From assembly GCF_000617925.1 (NCBI RefSeq), contig NZ_BAMT01000001.1, positions 1 through 64,000 on the forward strand: 64,000 nucleotides of DNA, written 5' to 3'. The position numbers and the translations under genes were made by a program. The notes beneath the pieces are model-generated. The model was not told the DNA's origin. It saw only the letters and a list, made by a program, of their open reading frames with translations, and made no database searches. Positions 10,875 through 20,391 of the stretch are shown piece after piece. Origin of the DNA: Methylobacillus glycogenes JCM 2850. Its GTDB lineage: Bacteria > Pseudomonadota > Gammaproteobacteria > Burkholderiales > Methylophilaceae. Positions within the stretch are counted from its first letter, which is position 1, and every line of letters begins with the position of its first letter.

Positions 10875-11978
10875 TTACAAATCAAAGGGGGGAGCTAATT
10901 CATAACTTAAAAACACACTTTGTAATTCATCAATAGTCATTTGCAGGTGATTGGCCACTTTTCTCACTGACATGGTGCCGTTTTCTAAAGCCCAATGTAT
11001 TCGATCAACAAATTGTTTGCTGAATAAAAGAGGAGTCTCTTCTCGAATTACTGATTTGATTTCTGCATCCTCAATGCGCTCGGCCTGTAATTGAGTGAGA
11101 TAACCCATGGATTTCAATCTCCACTTCATCGCTGAGCCACTGACTTTGAAATGGCTGGCAGCATCTTTGATCCATTGAGTATTACCTGTCTCAGCCAAAC
11201 CCACTTGCTGTATATATTTCAACAAGCAATCTTCTGGAATCAGTAGTCCGGCTGCAAAAGCATCAGCAAGCTGCTCAACCTTTGGCTTTTTTCCTCTGAA
11301 TTCCGATTCCTCAACGTGTTCAGGGGGCATGGAATGCCAAGTCAATAAATGAAAAAATTCATGCGCCAGGTCAAAATTTCTGCGTGCAGCAACTTCTCTG
11401 CGGTTAATCATGATGGTATTGAGCGGGCCTAACTTGCATGCAGCACCGGAAATGTTGGCGGTGATGTCTAGATGCAGGATCAGAATATCCAGTTTCTCTG
11501 TCAATACATTAGCCAGTTTTTGCGCAGGGATGTCACCCAGGCCTAATGCATGAGCGATAGCACTCCCTTCGCGATATGCGTCGTCAGTAGAGGAGTGCGT
11601 ATTGATATCAATCTGGGTTAAGGATGAATTAACGGCAGCCTGGTTTAGCCTACCAAGATGACGATAGAGGGCGATCCATTTTCCGGCAGTGTTCTCGAAA
11701 TTTTCAATCGTGGCTGCTTCGCAACTTGCAGATTTACGCCAGGAAAATTTTGCTTCACCAGCGAGCTCAAGAGGGTCAGTGAAGTAGCTGTGCGCTACAT
11801 TAAAAAAACGTGCCGCAGCAAGTAATTCATCGGGTTTGATAGCACGATTACCCGCTTCCAGTTCAGAAAGGCTTTGTCTGTTGCTGATGCCCATCGCAGC
11901 GGATAAGTCCTCCTGACTGATGTTGCGTGACTCACGCAAGTCTTTCAGCCGCTTTCTCGCTACGGTGTGCACTTCCAT
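10875..11978 (-). CDS. XRE-family HTH regulator fused to ImmA/IrrE metallopeptidase
   Basis: A 367-residue two-domain protein. Residues ~8-62 form an XRE helix-turn-helix (LKDLRESRNISQEDLSAAMG). Residues ~160-255 are an ImmA/IrrE zinc peptidase with HEFFH at 206-210 and the downstream EQLADAFAAGLLIP helix that supplies the third ligand. Proteins of this family (COG2856) cleave or inactivate repressors, as in ICEBs1 ImmA and Deinococcus IrrE; here the DNA-binding domain is in the same chain. The ATG at 11978 has a GGGAG ribosome-binding site and a good sigma-70 promoter overlapped by an inverted repeat, which suggests autorepression. It is followed directly by a PIN gene. Confidence 0.85.
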   Translation of the reverse strand: MEVHTVARKRLKDLRESRNISQEDLSAAMGISNRQSLSELEAGNRAIKPDELLAAARFFNVAHSYFTDPLELAGEAKFSWRKSASCEAATIENFENTAGKWIALYRHLGRLNQAAVNSSLTQIDINTHSSTDDAYREGSAIAHALGLGDIPAQKLANVLTEKLDILILHLDITANISGAACKLGPLNTIMINRREVAARRNFDLAHEFFHLLTWHSMPPEHVEESEFRGKKPKVEQLADAFAAGLLIPEDCLLKYIQQVGLAETGNTQWIKDAASHFKVSGSAMKWRLKSMGYLTQLQAERIEDAEIKSVIREETPLLFSKQFVDRIHWALENGTMSVRKVANHLQMTIDELQSVFLSYELAPPFDL

Positions 11979-12002
11979 GATGGTCTCCCTAATAACCAGA
12001 TA

Positions 12003-12034
12003 ATTCTATCTTGCATTTCTGTGATTTGCAAGAT
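12003..12034 (-). promoter_or_regulatory. Promoter and inverted-repeat operator of the XRE/PIN operon
   Basis: On the minus strand, TTGCAA (12031-12026), a 17-bp spacer and TAGAAT (12008-12003) form a near-consensus sigma-70 promoter about 25 bp upstream of the XRE start. A perfect 8-bp inverted repeat, ATCTTGCA (12008-12015) and TGCAAGAT (12027-12034), overlaps both promoter hexamers. A second small repeat, TGTAC-gttt-GTACA (12038-12051), lies just upstream. This is the geometry expected for autorepression by the HTH protein. Confidence 0.7.
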
Positions 12035-12138
12035 TGGTGTACGTTTGTACAGTGCATGTTTCGGATAATGTATATGCAGCGTTGTAAAAGCGTTAGCTGC
12101 TTAAAGTGTTGATGGTGGCTTGCTTGTACAAGCTGGAC

Positions 12139-12186
12139 TAGGTTTGATAGCCAGTAGGTTTGACAGGCGGTAGGTTTGACAGCAAC
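12139..12186 (+). repeat. Three tandem 16-bp repeats upstream of the leu leader
   Basis: The units are TAGGTTTGATAGCCAG, TAGGTTTGACAGGCGG and TAGGTTTGACAGCAAC, exactly in phase. Each contains a TTGAYA element resembling a -35 box. The last one, TTGACA at 12176-12181, is 18 bp from TATCAT (12200-12205), a possible promoter just before the leader peptide. A 12-bp perfect palindrome, GCTTGTACAAGC, lies at 12122-12133. The rest of the 541-bp gap between the XRE gene and leuA is described under the leader and attenuator entries; 12371-12519 shows no further feature. Confidence 0.75.
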
Positions 12187-12214
12187 AAGTGCTTGTGTTT
12201 ATCATTCGGTCATC

Positions 12215-12298
12215 ATGCAAATCCAGCAAACCGCATTGTCCCTCTCCCTACAAGCTCTTCTGAGCCTGGGTTTGCTGCTGCGCCTGGCGCACATCTAA
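12215..12298 (+). CDS. leuL: Leucine-rich leader peptide of leuA
   Basis: A 27-codon ORF starting ATG-CAA-ATC-CAG and ending CAC-ATC-TAA. Ten of its 27 residues are leucine, including LSLSLQALL and the dense GLLLRL block. It lies about 220 bp upstream of leuA on the same strand. Such leader peptides sense charged tRNA-Leu: ribosome stalling at Leu codons changes the downstream RNA fold and lets RNA polymerase continue. No strong ribosome-binding sequence is visible, and if the TTGACA/TATCAT promoter is used the message would be nearly leaderless. A longer overlapping ORF in another frame (12160-12348) has no coding character. Confidence 0.72.
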   Translation: MQIQQTALSLSLQALLSLGLLLRLAHI

Positions 12299-12327
12299 TC
12301 TCACTCCTCCTGCTAGTTTTACCTGTG

Positions 12328-12370
12328 TCCCACAAGTGGGATATTTAGCCTTGTAGCGACCCGATTTTTT
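12328..12370 (+). promoter_or_regulatory. Candidate leucine attenuator
   Basis: Thirty bases after the leader stop, TCCCAC-aa-GTGGGA (12328-12341) forms a hairpin. ACAAG (12332-12336) could instead pair with CTTGT (12350-12354), so the two folds exclude each other. A GC patch (agcgacccga) followed by T6 (12365-12370) ends the region, as in an intrinsic terminator, and the GGGTTTGCT segment inside the leader's Leu codons can pair with AGCGACCC. This is what an attenuation switch would need, but the terminator stem itself is weak by eye. Confidence 0.5.
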
Positions 12371-12519
12371 AAGAGATGTGTCATGGTGTTGAGCCTGTTG
12401 CAAACCAATCTAGAACTCAGAAAACCCTTTCGACTGCTGTGCGGTTGTCAGGCCTTGCGTCCCGGTAGCCTGTCAGCCCCTCATGCCGAACTTGTCCAGA
12501 ATTTTGAGAGCATAAAGCC

Positions 12520-14208
12520 ATGATGTTAAAGAACCCCAGCACCAAGTATCAGCCGTTTACCCCTATCAATTTGCCGCAGCGCCGCTGGCCGGGCAATGTG
12601 ATCAGCCAGGCCCCGATCTGGATGAGTACCGATCTGCGCGATGGCAATCAGGCGCTGTTTGAGCCCATGAACGCCGAGCGCAAGATGCGCATGTTCAAGA
12701 TGCTGGTCGAGATTGGCTTCAAGGAAATTGAAGTGGCTTTCCCCTCGGCCTCACAAACCGATTTTGATTTTGTGCGTAACCTGATTGAGAACGGCCATAT
12801 TCCTGATGACGTGACAATAGAAGTATTGACCCAGGCCCGCGAAGACCTGATCCGTCGTACCTTTGAGTCCTTGCGTGGTGCGCGCCGCGCGATTGTGCAT
12901 GTTTACAATGCCACCGCCCCAGAATTCCGCCGTATTGTCTTCAAGACCGATCAGCCTGGTGTAAAAAAGATTGCCATGGACAGTGCACGCCTGATCAAGC
13001 AACTCGCCGACGAGCGCCCGGAAACCGAATGGGTATTCCAGTACAGCCCGGAAACCTTTACCGCCACCGAGCTGGATTTTGCCAAGGAAGTCTGTGATGC
13101 CGTCACCGAAATCTGGCAAGCCAATGCTGAGCGTAAAGTTATCCTCAATCTCCCCGCCACCGTGGAAGTAGGTACGCCGAATTTCTATGCCGATCAGATA
13201 GAGTGGATGCATACCAATCTGGCGCGTCGTGAGGGTGTGATACTCAGCGTGCATCCGCACAACGACAGAGGCACAGCCGTGGCTGCCGCCGAACTGGCGG
13301 TAATGGCAGGTGCAGACCGAATCGAAGGCTGTTTGTTTGGCCATGGGGAACGTACTGGCAATGTAGACCTTGTCAGCCTGGCGCTTAACCTCTATACCCA
13401 GGGTGTAGACCCCGGCCTGGATTTCTCCAATATCAATGCGATTGCACGTACGGTAGAAGACTGCACGCAATTGCCCGTGCATCCGCGTCACCCATATGCG
13501 GGTGATCTGGTATTCACGGCCTTCTCAGGCTCGCATCAGGATGCCATCAAGAAAGGCTTTGCCGTACAAGACCCGGCAGGCATCTGGGAAGTACCGTATT
13601 TGCCTATAGACCCGCATGATGTAGGCCGTACCTATGACTCCATCATTCGCGTCAACAGCCAGTCGGGCAAAGGCGGTATTGCTTATTTGCTGGAAACCGC
13701 CTATGGCCTGGCCATGCCCAGACGCATGCAGGTGGAGTTCAGCGGCGCGGTGCAGCGCCTCACCGATGCCACCGGGCAGGAAGTCAGTGCCGACGGTATT
13801 TGGAATTTGTTCCAGCAGGAGTACATCCATGCTGATCAGGTGATGCAATATCAATCCCACACTCTGAGCGAGCAGAATGGCAAGCAGCAGATACGTTTGC
13901 AGGCCTTGATCAAGGGTGAGGCTGTGGTGCTGGAAGGCGAGGGCAATGGGCCGATTGATGCCTTGGTGCAGGCTTTTGGTCAGCGCCTGAGTGTGCATGA
14001 TTACGAAGAGCGTGCCATGGGGGCGGGGGCCAATGCCCAGGCGGTGGCGTTTGCCGAGCTGGGGTATGCTGGTCAGCCGGGCACTTTGTATGGTGCAGGC
14101 ATAGACGATAACTTGGTGACTGCTTCTATATTGGCGGTGATTAGTGGTATTAATCGCTTGTATGCGCGATTGCCTGAGCAGGAACAACAGGCTTTGTTTG
14201 CACGTTGA
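12520..14208 (+). CDS. leuA: 2-isopropylmalate synthase
   Basis: Condenses acetyl-CoA with 2-oxoisovalerate, the first committed step of leucine synthesis, in the cytosol. The 562-residue length and N-terminus ([19 protein letters not shown]) fit the longer LeuA form. The TIM-barrel domain carries the metal and substrate motif [11 protein letters not shown] near the N-terminus and [17 protein letters not shown] and [14 protein letters not shown] further on. Residues ~430-560 form the C-terminal regulatory domain where leucine binds in this family. The start is ATG-ATG after GAGAGCATAAAG. It is monocistronic, closed by a strong terminator, and preceded by a leucine-rich leader, so both feedback inhibition and attenuation are likely. 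Confidence 0.97.
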   Translation: MMLKNPSTKYQPFTPINLPQRRWPGNVISQAPIWMSTDLRDGNQALFEPMNAERKMRMFKMLVEIGFKEIEVAFPSASQTDFDFVRNLIENGHIPDDVTIEVLTQAREDLIRRTFESLRGARRAIVHVYNATAPEFRRIVFKTDQPGVKKIAMDSARLIKQLADERPETEWVFQYSPETFTATELDFAKEVCDAVTEIWQANAERKVILNLPATVEVGTPNFYADQIEWMHTNLARREGVILSVHPHNDRGTAVAAAELAVMAGADRIEGCLFGHGERTGNVDLVSLALNLYTQGVDPGLDFSNINAIARTVEDCTQLPVHPRHPYAGDLVFTAFSGSHQDAIKKGFAVQDPAGIWEVPYLPIDPHDVGRTYDSIIRVNSQSGKGGIAYLLETAYGLAMPRRMQVEFSGAVQRLTDATGQEVSADGIWNLFQQEYIHADQVMQYQSHTLSEQNGKQQIRLQALIKGEAVVLEGEGNGPIDALVQAFGQRLSVHDYEERAMGAGANAQAVAFAELGYAGQPGTLYGAGIDDNLVTASILAVISGINRLYARLPEQEQQALFAR

Positions 14209-14250
14209 TAGTCACTTTTAGGTCAGGTAGTACTGACCTGATCTAGACCA

Positions 14251-14280
14251 TGAAAAAGCCCCTTTGCTGGGGCTTTTTCA
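14251..14280. terminator. Bidirectional terminator between leuA and the MFS gene
   Basis: TGAAAAAGCCCC-tttgct-GGGGCTTTTTCA is a perfect stem with A and T runs on both sides, serving the convergent leuA and MFS genes. A second hairpin, GGTCAG-gtagta-CTGACC, lies at 14221-14238. Confidence 0.9.
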
Positions 14281-14303
14281 TGGAAGTAACAAACCAACAG
14301 TGA

Positions 14304-15577
14304 TTACTTCGGCAAGGAGCGCAAGATGAGCAATCTATGCGCCAGCCATGCGCCTATGCCACAGATAGCCATCACCATGACCATGGGGAAGGTAGTGCCA
14401 TCGTGCAGCAGGTTGACGAAAAACCCTGATAGCGTGGCCAGGCAGAATTGCAGTGATCCCATAAGCGCAGAGGCGGTGCCTGCCTGCTGGCCGTGGGTGG
14501 CCAGGGTGGCCGCACTGGAGTTGGGGCCTATATAGCCTATGCTGGCAACAAAGCAGAAGATGCCGACCAGCAGCAAGGGCAGGCTGATATGCCCAGTCAA
14601 TGAGCCTGCCAGCAGAATCAAACCTATGGTGGCAGGCAGCCAGAGTGCGCGGCATAGCAGCACGGTGACATCGTGTTTTTTCAGGCGCCAGGCGTTGATC
14701 TGGCTAAAGATAATCAGGCCAGCGGCATTACAGCCAAAAATCCAGCCGTAGTGATGCGCGGGGATTTGGTAATACTCGATAAAGACAAAAGGCGAACCCG
14801 CGATATAGGCAAACATGCCTGCCCGTGCCAGGCCGCCGCTCAGGGTATAGCCTATGAATTTTCTGTCTACCAGCAGCCTGCCGTAATTGAGCAGCACCTG
14901 AGAAAACACCAGCGCTGGCTGATGCCGACTATCGTGGGTTTCTTCCAGCCAGAAATAGGTGGCTGCCAGCCCCAGGCTGCCCACCAGTGCCAGCGTAATA
15001 AACAGGGCGCGCCAATCAAACAAGGTCACTATCCAGCCGCCTATCAAGGGCGCCAGAATAGGCGCAATGCCCATGATCAGGATCAGCATGGAAAGCGCGC
15101 GTGCCGCATCATTGGCGCTACAGCGATCCCTCACCACCGCCAGGGTTACCACCACCCCGGCACAGCCGCCCAGTGCTTGCAGAAAACGCCATAACACCAG
15201 CTCGGGAATACTGCCCGCCATGGCGCAGCCTAAGGAGGCAACGATATAGATGGCCAGCCCTATCATCAGCGGTTGACGTCTACCAAAGCGATCACTCAAG
15301 GCCCATAGAACAGCTGGCCCAGTGCCATGCCTATGAAGTAGCTCGCCAGTGTCAGTTCTGCACTGCCAGGCTTGCCCAGCAGGCTGCGCTCTATGGCGGG
15401 GAAGCCTGGCAGATACATATCTATTGAGAGTGGGGCCAGCCCGGTGAGTGCGCCCAGCAGCAATAACCAGCCGCTCAGCAGGGATAGCTCGCTGGATTTT
15501 TCTTTGGCCTGGGAATGCGGCGCGTTGGACATGGCGGTTTCAACTTGTTCTTCGACTTGGGATAGTAAAGCCGACAT
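14304..15577 (-). CDS. Bcr/CflA-family MFS drug efflux transporter (one frame break)
   Basis: A 12-helix major-facilitator antiporter of ~424 residues after repair. The signature loop between helices 2 and 3 is SDRFGRRQPLMIG, and helix 4-5 carries RFLQALGGCAGVVVTLAVVRD, typical of Bcr/CflA bicyclomycin/chloramphenicol pumps. The frame breaks inside the signature at ~15298-15303: TAT-GGG-CCT-TGA should read F-Y-G-P-L-S-D-R with one more base. The N-terminus up to residue ~35 is hydrophilic and the exact start is uncertain (15577, or the internal Met at 15532); neither has a strong ribosome-binding site. It is divergent from the serine hydrolase gene. Confidence 0.9.
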
Positions 15578-15616
15578 GGCGGCTTTACAACCGCACGCCG
15601 CATAAATACTGCGGTT
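15565..15616. promoter_or_regulatory. Two inverted repeats at the MFS gene start
   Basis: GTAAAGCC (15565-15572) and GGCTTTAC (15581-15588) form an 8-bp inverted repeat whose loop holds the proposed MFS start codon. Next to it, AACCGCA (15589-15595) and TGCGGTT (15610-15616) form a second one. Either could be a repressor site or an RNA hairpin at the start codon. The remaining ~145 bp to the serine hydrolase shows nothing else clear. Confidence 0.45.
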
Positions 15617-15764
15617 ACAAGCACAGCCATGGCAGATTTTGACCGCTAGAGAAAGCCGCTCCCAAGCTCATGTCAAGCCTTGGAATGCGCTTGGTTTATG
15701 CTTATTGTTGCGTTTGCCTGCTTGCGGTTAACCTCAAAAATCCCATTATTTGAGGAGCATAAAC

Positions 15765-17029
15765 ATGGCGGGTAATCGCTTTCCAGAATTATGGCAGCAG
15801 CGCATGGAGCGCGAGTTGCAGACCAGCGTGGATAACGGCTTGGCTGGGGCTGTGCTGCATTATGGTGATCTCAATGGCATGATCTATGAGCGCGCTTTTG
15901 GTTACCAGCGCCGCTATAACCAGACCGCATTGATGCCTGTGCCTGAGCCCATGCGCAGCAACACTATTTTTGATCTGGCTTCACTCAGCAAGATATTCGC
16001 CACTTTGCTGGCTCTGCATAGGCTGGTGGATAGCAAGACCCTCACCCTGGACGATACCGCAGCGCGCTACCTGCCGGGGTTTGATACCTCAGAAAAGCGT
16101 GACTTGTGCCTGCGCGATTTCCTCGGCCACAACGCTGGCTTTCCCGGCAGCTTTCATTTTTATGATCCGGCACAATCTGGGGCCGCCATGTATTCACAAG
16201 ACCGGGCACGTACGCTGGCGTTGCTAGGGCAGGTGCCCCTAATTAATCCACCGCGCACGCATACGCTGTATAGCGATCTTGATTTTCTCACCCTGGGCGC
16301 TGTGATTGAGGCTGTGACCGGGCTGCGGCTAGACCATTATCTGGCAACAGAAATCTATACGCCGCTGGGCTTGCAGGATATTGGCTATAAGCTACTGGAG
16401 CCTGACGCTGTAGCCAGTAGTCATGTCGGTAGTCATGTCAATAATCGTGCCATCACTGACTTTTCCGCGACTGAGCGCTGTGGCAACACGCGCGATGGCC
16501 ATGTGAGTTTTCCCAATATCCGCACCAATACGCTGCAAGGCCAAGTGCACGATGAGCTGAGCTTTTATTCCATGGGCCAGGTGTCCGGCCACGCCGGGCT
16601 GTTCTCCACTGCGCATGATTTAGGCGTGCTATGCCGATTGCTGCTTAACGGCGGCAGCCTTGGTAGCTATACCCTGTGTTCACCACAAACCGTGGCGCTG
16701 TTCCGTCAGACTTTCAATCTTGATCAAACCTATGCACTGGGCTGGGAGTTGATCACTCCAGCCACTTCCTTGATTTTTGGCTTGCTGGCACCCCAGGCCA
16801 GCAAGTAGGGGATGTGGTGGCGCATACGGGCTGGACGGGCAAGTGTGTGATGCTGGATTTTGTGCGCGGTACTTATTTTGTACTGCTCACCAACAAAAAA
16901 CACAGCCCGGTGATTGTGCAGCCAGGCGGTTTTAATATCTTTGAAGGCGACCTCAGCCCGGCAGCCAAGTACGGCAATCTGGCTGATTTATATTACGGTG
17001 GTCTGTTGGCACCTGCTGCAAGCATGTGA
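15765..17029 (+). CDS. Serine hydrolase, class C beta-lactamase fold (one frame break)
   Basis: About 421 residues after repair. The SxxK motif is in DLASLSKIF, the second motif is YSDLDF (Tyr-Ser-Asp), and the third is HTGWTG in place of KTG, found only in the downstream frame. The fold is shared by AmpC, DD-peptidases and esterases of the EstB type; no signal peptide is visible, which argues against a periplasmic beta-lactamase. I chose the ATG at 15765 because TGAGGAG precedes it. The frame breaks at ~16786-16795 (LLG-TPGQQVGD expected), with one base missing next to CCCCAGG. A 12-bp in-frame duplication (SHVGSHV) lies at about 16418-16441. Confidence 0.85.
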
Positions 17030-17057
17030 TGGTCGTAAGCTGCGTGCTGCAATGAAA

Positions 17058-17087
17058 AACGGGCAAGGCGTTTAAGCCTTGCCCGTT
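17058..17087. terminator. Terminator of the grpE-dnaK-dnaJ operon
   Basis: AACGGGCAAGGC-gtttaa-GCCTTGCCCGTT is a perfect 12-bp stem. On the minus strand it is followed by a T5 run, so it ends the chaperone operon; it also separates that operon from the convergent hydrolase gene. Confidence 0.9.
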
Positions 17088-17120
17088 AAAGTTAAGCAAA
17101 CGCAAGCGTGCTAAATTGCT

Positions 17121-18245
17121 TTACTGGAAGAAGTCCTTAACCTTGGTCATCCAGGATTTAGCACGTGGGCTGTGCTTGCCTGAATCCTGCTGGGTAATAT
17201 CTTCCAGCTCACGCAGCAATTCCTTTTGCCTTTCGGTGAGCTTCACTGGGGTTTCCACCACCACATGGCACATCAAATCGCCATAATCGCTGCTGCGCAA
17301 AGGCTTGATGCCCTTGCCGCGCAGGCGGAACACAGCACCGGATTGCGTCTCTGGCGGTATCTTCATCTTGGCGTGACCATCCAGGGTAGGAATCTCGATC
17401 TCGCCGCCCAGCGCCGCGGTGGAGAAGCTGATCGGCATTTCGCAATGCAGATTGGCACCTTCACGCTGGAAGATGTCATGTGGCTTGATATGTACCACCA
17501 CATACAAATCACCAGGAGGCCCGCCGTTGACGCCAGCTTCGCCTTCACCGCTCAAACGTATGCGATCTCCCTCGTCCACACCAGAAGGAATCTTGACCGA
17601 TAAAGTTTTGTGTTCCTTGACGCGACCACCACCATGGCAGGTCGGGCAGGGGTCTTTCACCATCTTGCCGGAGCCGTGGCACTTGGGGCAGGTTTGCTGT
17701 ACCGAGAAGAAACCTTGCTGCATGCGTACCTGACCATGACCACCGCAGGTGGTGCAGGTGACAGGCTGGGTGCCGGGACGGGCGCCGGAGCCATGACAGG
17801 TTTCGCATTCGGCCATGACCGGGATGCGTATCTTGGTTTCAGTGCCGCGTGCGGCCTCTTCCAGCGTGATTTCCATGTTGTAGCGCAGGTCTGCGCCACG
17901 ATAGACATTGGATCTGCGGTTACCGCCGCCACCGCCACCAAAGATGTCGCCAAAAATGTCACCAAAGGCGTCTGAGAAGTTGCCAAAGCCTGCGCCACCA
18001 GGGCCGCCTCCAGCGCTCTGGTCTACACCGGCATGACCATATTGGTCATAGGCACCACGCTTCTGGTCATCGGAAAGAATCTCATAAGCTTCTTTGGCTT
18101 CCTTGAAGCTTTCTTCAGCCTTGGGGTTATCCGGATTGCGATCGGGATGGAACTTCATTGCCAGCTTGCGATAAGCCTTCTTGATATCCTCATCCGAAGC
18201 ATCGCGGTTGACGCCAAGTACTTCGTAATAATCTCTTTTTGCCAT
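17121..18245 (-). CDS. dnaJ: Chaperone protein DnaJ
   Basis: J-domain co-chaperone that stimulates DnaK ATPase and binds unfolded clients. The J domain (residues 1-70) has the HPD motif in KFHPDRNPD, followed by a Gly/Phe-rich linker and four zinc-finger repeats ([32 protein letters not shown]), then the C-terminal substrate domains. At 374 residues it is full length. It lies 79 bp downstream of dnaK on the same strand and closes the grpE-dnaK-dnaJ operon with a strong terminator. Confidence 0.98.
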   Translation of the reverse strand: MAKRDYYEVLGVNRDASDEDIKKAYRKLAMKFHPDRNPDNPKAEESFKEAKEAYEILSDDQKRGAYDQYGHAGVDQSAGGGPGGAGFGNFSDAFGDIFGDIFGGGGGGNRRSNVYRGADLRYNMEITLEEAARGTETKIRIPVMAECETCHGSGARPGTQPVTCTTCGGHGQVRMQQGFFSVQQTCPKCHGSGKMVKDPCPTCHGGGRVKEHKTLSVKIPSGVDEGDRIRLSGEGEAGVNGGPPGDLYVVVHIKPHDIFQREGANLHCEMPISFSTAALGGEIEIPTLDGHAKMKIPPETQSGAVFRLRGKGIKPLRSSDYGDLMCHVVVETPVKLTERQKELLRELEDITQQDSGKHSPRAKSWMTKVKDFFQ

Positions 18246-18324
18246 CTTCTTCTGCTAGAAAGTAGATGAGGCACTCCAGGGGAAAACCCCTGTGCGCCTC
18301 ATATTGGGTTACATGGAATAGGCC

Positions 18325-20247
18325 TTACTTCTTGTCAGACTTTACTTCCTCAAACTCAGCGTCCACCACTTCGGCGTCCACAGTCTTTTCCTGTGGTTGT
18401 TCTGCCTGGGTGGTGTTGGCTTCAGCTTGGCTAGCAGCGTAAACACGCTCGCCCAGCTTTTGCGAAGCTTCCATCAGTGCATTGGTCTTCCTCTCGATGG
18501 CGTCCTTGTCATCACCCTTGATGACGTCTTCCAGTTCTTGCACGGCCTTTTCAATGCTTTCCTTCTCGCCTGCTTCCAGCTTGTCAGCATGATCAACCAG
18601 CGATTTCTTCACGCTGTGAATCGCACCGTCAGCACTGTTGCGGGCATCAATCAGCTCGCGCAGCTTTTTGTCTTCGTCTGCGTACTTGGCCGCATCTTCT
18701 TCCATGCGCTGGATCTCTTCATCAGACAAACCGGAGTTGGCCTTGATGGTGATCTTGTTTTCCTTGTTGGTGGCCTTGTCCTTGGCCGACACATGCAGGA
18801 TACCGTTGGCGTCGATGTCAAAAGTCACTTCAATCTGTGGCAAACCACGTGCTGCTGGTGGAATGTCGGACAGGTTGAACTGGCCCAGGCTCTTGTTGCC
18901 GGAAGCTACTTCGCGCTCACCCTGCAATACATGGATGGTCACGGCGGACTGGTTGTCTTCAGCAGTGGAGAACACTTGCGATGCCTTGGTAGGAATCGTG
19001 GTGTTCTTCTTGATCAGCTTGGTCATGACGCCACCCAGGGTTTCGATACCCAGAGACAGTGGGGTTACGTCCAGCAGCAAGACGTCCTTGACATCACCCT
19101 TCAGTACGCCGCCCTGGATGGAAGCACCAACGGCTACGGCTTCATCAGGGTTTACGTCCTTGCGTGGTTCACGGCCAAAGAACTCTTTAACCTTTTCCTG
19201 TACCTTGGGCATACGGGTCTGACCACCGACCAGGATTACGTCCTGAATATCGGAAATGCTCACACCTGCGTCCTTCAGCGCTGTTTCGCAAGGCTTGATC
19301 GAACGAGCGATCAGGTCTTCTACCAGGCTCTCGAACTTGGCACGGGTGATCTTGACCACCAAGTGCTTAGGGCCGGAAGCATCTGCAGTGATATAAGGCA
19401 GGTTAACTTCAGTCTGTGTGCTGGAGGACAACTCGATCTTGGCCTTTTCAGCAGCTTCCTTCAGGCGTTGCTTGGCCAAGAGGTCGTTACGCAGATCCAG
19501 ACCGTTTTCCTTCTTGAATTCGTCAGCCAGGAAGTCGATCAGGCGGTTATCGAAGTCTTCACCACCCAAGAAGGTGTCACCATTGGTGGACAGCACTTCA
19601 AACTGGTGTTCGCCATCAATTTCAGCGATGTCGATGATGGAGATATCGAAAGTACCACCACCCAAGTCATACACGGCAATCTTGCGGTCACCTTCCTGCT
19701 TGTCCAGGCCAAAGGCCAGGGCCGCTGCAGTAGGCTCGTTGATGATGCGCTTAACGTCCAGACCGGCAATACGGCCTGCATCCTTGGTGGCTTGGCGCTG
19801 GCTGTCGTTGAAGTAAGCAGGCACGGTGATAACAGCTTCGGTCACTTCTTCACCGAGGTAGTCTTCAGCAGTCTTCTTCATCTTGCGCAGGACTTCTGCG
19901 GAGATTTGTGGAGGAGCAAGCTTGCTGTCCAGCACGCCTACCCAGGCGTCGCCATTGTCAGCCTTGACGATGCTGTAAGGCATCAGGCCGATATCCTTCT
20001 GTACTTCTTTTTCTTCAAAGCGACGGCCGATCAAACGCTTGACCGCGTACAGCGTGTTCTTGGGGTTGGTCACTGCCTGACGCTTGGCAGGTGCACCCAC
20101 CAGAATTTCACCATCTTCCTGATAAGCGATGATGGAAGGGGTAGTACGTGTACCTTCTGCATTTTCAATGACGCGTGGCTTGCCACCTTCCATCACTGCT
20201 ACGCAGGAGTTGGTGGTGCCTAAGTCAATACCAATAATTTTTCCCAT
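18325..20247 (-). CDS. dnaK: Chaperone protein DnaK (Hsp70)
   Basis: ATP-dependent Hsp70, 640 residues. The N-terminus [17 protein letters not shown], the phosphate loop [13 protein letters not shown] and [14 protein letters not shown] mark the nucleotide-binding domain, and the substrate domain begins after [17 protein letters not shown]. The C-terminal tail is acidic and ends EEVKSDKK. A good ribosome-binding site (AAGGAA) precedes the ATG. A long ORF on the opposite strand (18397-20223) is a composition shadow. The gene is intact, unlike its upstream partner grpE, which carries a frame break. Confidence 0.99.
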   Translation of the reverse strand: MGKIIGIDLGTTNSCVAVMEGGKPRVIENAEGTRTTPSIIAYQEDGEILVGAPAKRQAVTNPKNTLYAVKRLIGRRFEEKEVQKDIGLMPYSIVKADNGDAWVGVLDSKLAPPQISAEVLRKMKKTAEDYLGEEVTEAVITVPAYFNDSQRQATKDAGRIAGLDVKRIINEPTAAALAFGLDKQEGDRKIAVYDLGGGTFDISIIDIAEIDGEHQFEVLSTNGDTFLGGEDFDNRLIDFLADEFKKENGLDLRNDLLAKQRLKEAAEKAKIELSSSTQTEVNLPYITADASGPKHLVVKITRAKFESLVEDLIARSIKPCETALKDAGVSISDIQDVILVGGQTRMPKVQEKVKEFFGREPRKDVNPDEAVAVGASIQGGVLKGDVKDVLLLDVTPLSLGIETLGGVMTKLIKKNTTIPTKASQVFSTAEDNQSAVTIHVLQGEREVASGNKSLGQFNLSDIPPAARGLPQIEVTFDIDANGILHVSAKDKATNKENKITIKANSGLSDEEIQRMEEDAAKYADEDKKLRELIDARNSADGAIHSVKKSLVDHADKLEAGEKESIEKAVQELEDVIKGDDKDAIERKTNALMEASQKLGERVYAASQAEANTTQAEQPQEKTVDAEVVDAEFEEVKSDKK

Positions 20248-20391
20248 TGTCTTGATTCCTTGTGTTCTTTAACTGAAGTGTTTAACTATGTTGCCAACAT
20301 GGGGATAGGCAAATTGATTTCAAGTCTGCCTTTTAAAAATCCATGTTGGCGTATAAATCTGCTGGTTTATTTGGTTACTTACCTTGGCTAA

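Noticed and set aside
12139-12186. A small CRISPR array or plasmid-type origin
   Set aside because: Repeats are adjacent without spacers, only three copies, and no cas, rep or dnaA-box signals are nearby.
12160-12348. A 62-codon ORF overlapping the leader region
   Set aside because: No family features or ribosome-binding site; the leucine-rich ORF in another frame explains the region better.
15296-15310. In-frame TGA in the MFS gene, and TGA in the phosphoethanolamine transferase, as selenocysteine codons
   Set aside because: A one-base shift restores the conserved protein at both sites, and no selenocysteine insertion hairpin is seen.
18397-20223. Open frame of 608 codons opposite dnaK
   Set aside because: Composition shadow of a conserved gene; its translation lacks any domain and no ribosome-binding site or promoter is present. 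The same applies to long frames opposite mdtB (3144-4529) and ftsH (56769-58451).
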